In this document: in pieces, positions 5,407 through 7,160 of the stretch | Layout: each line of letters starts with the position of its first letter | How positions within the stretch are numbered: position 1 is the first letter of the stretch | Assembly: GCA_004558595.1 (NCBI GenBank) | Contig: SFCN01000075.1 | Location: 1-7,160, forward strand | DNA length: 7,160 nucleotides | Direction of reading: 5' to 3' | Source of the DNA: Phascolarctobacterium sp. | GTDB taxonomy: Bacteria; Bacillota; Negativicutes; Acidaminococcales; Acidaminococcaceae | The notes under the pieces: model-generated | Told to the model about the DNA's origin: nothing | What the model saw: only the letters and a program-made list of their open reading frames with translations | The model's database searches: none | Program-made: the position numbers and the translations under genes

Positions 5407-6708
5407 CTATTTATTACTAAAATGAATGGCGACCTCGGTCAAAGTAGCAGCTGCCTTCCACAAGCATTCCTCATTAAAATCGAAATGACTATTATGATGG
5501 CCTGCAGCGATCTTAGTGCCGTACATCATATACAGAGCGCGACCTCCCCTTTGCTGCACACGCTCCATAAAGTAGCCGCAGTCCTCGCTACCGCCCATAT
5601 CCACATACTCAGAAACCTCGTCATAATGGCATTTGGACTTCACTAGCTCGGCTACCTCGTGGCCCAGCTCCGCATCGGCCAGGCATGCAGGAGCGCCGCC
5701 TGCCATGGTCACCTTCAGCTCCACGTCATACATGGCGGCACAGGCTGCCAGCATGCGCCGCGCTTCGCTGACCATAAAGTTGTTGATTTCCGTGGTCGCG
5801 CCACGGGTTTCCAACTTCAGGGAAGCGATATCCGGCACCACGTTGCGTCCGGTGCCGGCGTTCAAAACGCCCACGTTAATGCGGCTGGAGCCCTGGCTGT
5901 GACGGGAAATAGTGTTTAAGCTAATAGCGGCTTGACAAGCAGCCAGCAGCGCGTTCTTACCCTGCTCGGGCGCAGCCCCCGCATGGGCGGAAACGCCCTT
6001 GAATTCAGCGTCCAGCTTCGTAGTCGCTAAAAAGCCGTCGGTCATGGTGACCAAGGCGTTGTCAGTAGTAGCCTTAAAGCCAATATGTCCGCCAAAAAGG
6101 TAGTCCACATCATCCACAACGCCGGCGTTAACCATAGCGTAGGCTCCGCGCACGCCCTCCTCCGCCGGCTGGAAAATCAGCTTAATGGTGCCGGCCAGCT
6201 CCTCCCTATGCTCTGCCAACAGCTTCGCTGTGGCCAGACCAATGGTCACATGTCCGTCATGACCGCAGGCGTGCATAGCGTTTTTATGGCAGGAGGCGAA
6301 GCCCTCGCTGGTGGGGCGATGAGCCTCACCCTTGTCCTCCTCCACATCGTTGCAGTCCATATCGAAGCGGAAGGCCACAGTTTTACCAGCCTTACCGGTA
6401 CTGAGCGTAGCTACGATACCGGTTTTACCGCCGGCCATTTGCTGTACCAGCTCTTCATCCGCGCCCTCACTGATGGCACGCTCCATATAGCCAGCTAAAA
6501 CCTCGGCGCTAGGTACGCCCATCATATATTCTTCATTAACAACAGCAGCGCCAAAGCTAACCTCATAGCCCAGACTATGCAGCTCCTTAATAATCATGCT
6601 GGCAGTGCGAAACTCGGTCCAGCCAGTCTCCGGATGCTGATGCAGATTTCTGCGACGAGCAATCATTTCATCACGCAGGCCCTGGGCCTGCCCCCAAATA
6701 CTAGTCAT
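5407..6708 (-). CDS. AbgA-like M20 family amidohydrolase (p-aminobenzoyl-glutamate hydrolase subunit A homologue)
   Basis: This 433-residue cytoplasmic metallohydrolase resembles E. coli AbgA (436 aa) along its whole length, as far as I recall that sequence. AbgA with AbgB cleaves p-aminobenzoyl-glutamate, a folate breakdown product. Motifs in order: HPETGWTEFRTA (25-36), the AbgA-type EEYMMGVPS stretch (59-67), FRFDMD (113-118), metal-site HACGHDGH (146-153), PAEEG (181-185) with the catalytic and ligand glutamates, GGHIG (206-210), SAHAGAAPE (240-248) in the lid domain, GRNVVP (287-292), GGSEDCGYF (372-380), and AGHHN (402-406). All expected metal ligands are intact. GAGGG (6720-6716), 7 bases upstream, supports the ATG. 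It sits 16 bp after a zinc-ribbon gene, clearly co-transcribed. No abgB or abgT neighbour is in the window, so it may act alone or on another amide; the exact substrate is not established. Confidence 0.88.
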   Translation of the reverse strand: MTSIWGQAQGLRDEMIARRRNLHQHPETGWTEFRTASMIIKELHSLGYEVSFGAAVVNEEYMMGVPSAEVLAGYMERAISEGADEELVQQMAGGKTGIVATLSTGKAGKTVAFRFDMDCNDVEEDKGEAHRPTSEGFASCHKNAMHACGHDGHVTIGLATAKLLAEHREELAGTIKLIFQPAEEGVRGAYAMVNAGVVDDVDYLFGGHIGFKATTDNALVTMTDGFLATTKLDAEFKGVSAHAGAAPEQGKNALLAACQAAISLNTISRHSQGSSRINVGVLNAGTGRNVVPDIASLKLETRGATTEINNFMVSEARRMLAACAAMYDVELKVTMAGGAPACLADAELGHEVAELVKSKCHYDEVSEYVDMGGSEDCGYFMERVQQRGGRALYMMYGTKIAAGHHNSHFDFNEECLWKAAATLTEVAIHFSNK

Positions 6709-6724
6709 TTTTTAACCCTCACTT

Positions 6725-6919
6725 TTAAAATAACACTGTTTGTTCGCTGTCCACCGGCAGAAAAACCTCCACCTGGGGCCGCTTGCGATTTTTACAAGTC
6801 ACCCAAGTACCGCATTGAGGACAGCTTATTTGAGCGGTCGGTAGCGCCCACGCCAGATGCTTCCCACAGCCAGGACAAATAAATTCCACCTGCAAAGGCC
6901 CCTGTTCTTTCTTTTTCAT
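6725..6919 (-). CDS. Small zinc-ribbon protein, 64 aa
   Basis: A 64-residue protein with CPGC (15-18) and CPQC (33-36), two CxxC knuckles 14 residues apart that form a rubredoxin-like zinc ribbon. A fifth cysteine, C42, lies just after. No signal peptide or membrane helix is present, so it is probably cytoplasmic. The function is unknown; such ribbons can bind nucleic acid or protein partners. The start is well supported by AGGAGGT (6932-6926), 6 bases upstream, and by a promoter about 30 bp further up. Its stop is 16 bp before the AbgA-like gene, whose ribosome-binding site lies in that gap, so the two form an operon. Confidence 0.85.
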   Translation of the reverse strand: MKKKEQGPLQVEFICPGCGKHLAWALPTAQISCPQCGTWVTCKNRKRPQVEVFLPVDSEQTVLF

Positions 6920-6950
6920 TGCGCCACCTCCTGCGTGAATACGACTTTTA

Positions 6951-6979
6951 ATTATATCACACCTTCATTTTACAGGCAA
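6951..6979 (-). promoter_or_regulatory. Promoter of the zinc-ribbon / AbgA-like operon
   Basis: On the minus strand TTGCCT (6979-6974) and TATAAT (6956-6951) are 17 bp apart, and TGA precedes the -10, making an extended TGnTATAAT. The -35 matches 4 of 6 consensus bases. Transcription would start near 6944, giving a leader of about 25 bases before the ATG at 6919. Confidence 0.7.
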
Positions 6980-7030
6980 AGCAAAAGGCTGTAAATTATC
7001 CCCAAAGTACGAGCATTCTCAGTCAAAATG

Positions 7031-7039
7031 TGATAAAAT
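7031..7039 (+). promoter_or_regulatory. Probable extended -10 promoter of the rightmost gene
   Basis: TGATAAAAT is a TGn-extended -10 with one mismatch to TATAAT. No good -35 is found at 16-18 bp. A start near 7046 would leave a leader of about 25 bases before the TTG at 7071. It is divergent from the zinc-ribbon promoter, with about 55 bp between the two -35/-10 regions. Confidence 0.4.
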
Positions 7040-7070
7040 AAAGATACATACTCAGGAAAAGCGAGGTGAA

Positions 7071-7160
7071 TTGGCGTCAGAAAAACTGCGCCACGTATTT
7101 AATATGCTAACTACTCTTGATTTTGAAAAGCTAGGCTTTTGGGAGGACCGTACCCCTGAA
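7071..7160 (+). CDS. 5' end of an unidentified gene, probable TTG start, cut by the window edge
   Basis: An open frame runs from TTG at 7071 to the last base, 30 codons, starting MASEKLRHVFNMLTTL if TTG is read as Met. GAGGTGA at 7063-7069 is an excellent ribosome-binding sequence, though GAGG ends only 4 bases before TTG, slightly tight. No ATG or GTG lies in frame nearby upstream; the next candidate is ATG at 7104, which has no such site. An extended -10 lies 32 bp upstream. The visible residues are charged and soluble-looking and do not let me name a family. Confidence 0.6.
   Translation, partial: MASEKLRHVFNMLTTLDFEKLGFWEDRTPE

Noticed and set aside
6085..6498. Plus-strand 137-aa open frame inside the M20 gene
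   Set aside because: It is fully antisense to a gene with intact catalytic motifs and has no recognisable domain or convincing start signal.
6996..7004. TTATCCCCA, one base from a DnaA box
   Set aside because: A single near-match without clustering or other origin features is expected by chance.

Overview
The window looks like chromosomal DNA of a Bacillota-type bacterium. Genes have purine-rich Shine-Dalgarno sequences close to GGAGG, intergenic gaps are much more AT-rich than the genes, several promoters have extended -10 (TGnTATAAT-like) elements, and the iron transporter is a compact FeoA/FeoB pair. A Negativicutes member is possible, but that is only an impression from the proteins.

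Layout. Bases 1-330 are an AT-rich regulatory gap. It holds two sigma70-type promoters matching consensus in both hexamers. One fires left off the window edge (TTGACA-16-TATAAT on the minus strand); the other fires right into feoAB (TTGACA-17-TATAAT). feoA (331-576) and feoB (573-2579) overlap by ATGA and form a ferrous iron uptake operon that ends in a two-way hairpin terminator (2585-2638). That terminator is shared with a convergent minus-strand gene for a 357-aa exported protein of unknown function (2654-3727).

From 2654 to 6919 all genes are on the minus strand. In transcription order they are: a 64-residue zinc-ribbon protein (6919-6725) and an AbgA-like M20 amidohydrolase (6708-5407), forming a two-gene operon behind a good promoter; a 214-aa secreted protein with an internal duplication (5331-4687) with its own extended -10; a 254-bp gap with a strong inverted repeat and a possible plus-strand small RNA; a short-type transaldolase (4432-3788); an intrinsic terminator; and the 357-aa exported protein. 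At the right end a divergent plus-strand gene begins at a probable TTG codon (7071) and runs out of the window.

The genes do not form one obvious system: iron uptake, pentose-phosphate metabolism, amide hydrolysis and two envelope proteins sit side by side. I see no phage, transposon, CRISPR or defence genes, and no tRNA or rRNA. The items most worth a second look are the duplicated secreted protein, the uncharacterised 357-aa exported protein behind a terminator, the AbgA homologue with a zinc-ribbon partner and no AbgB beside it, and the 4446-4686 gap.
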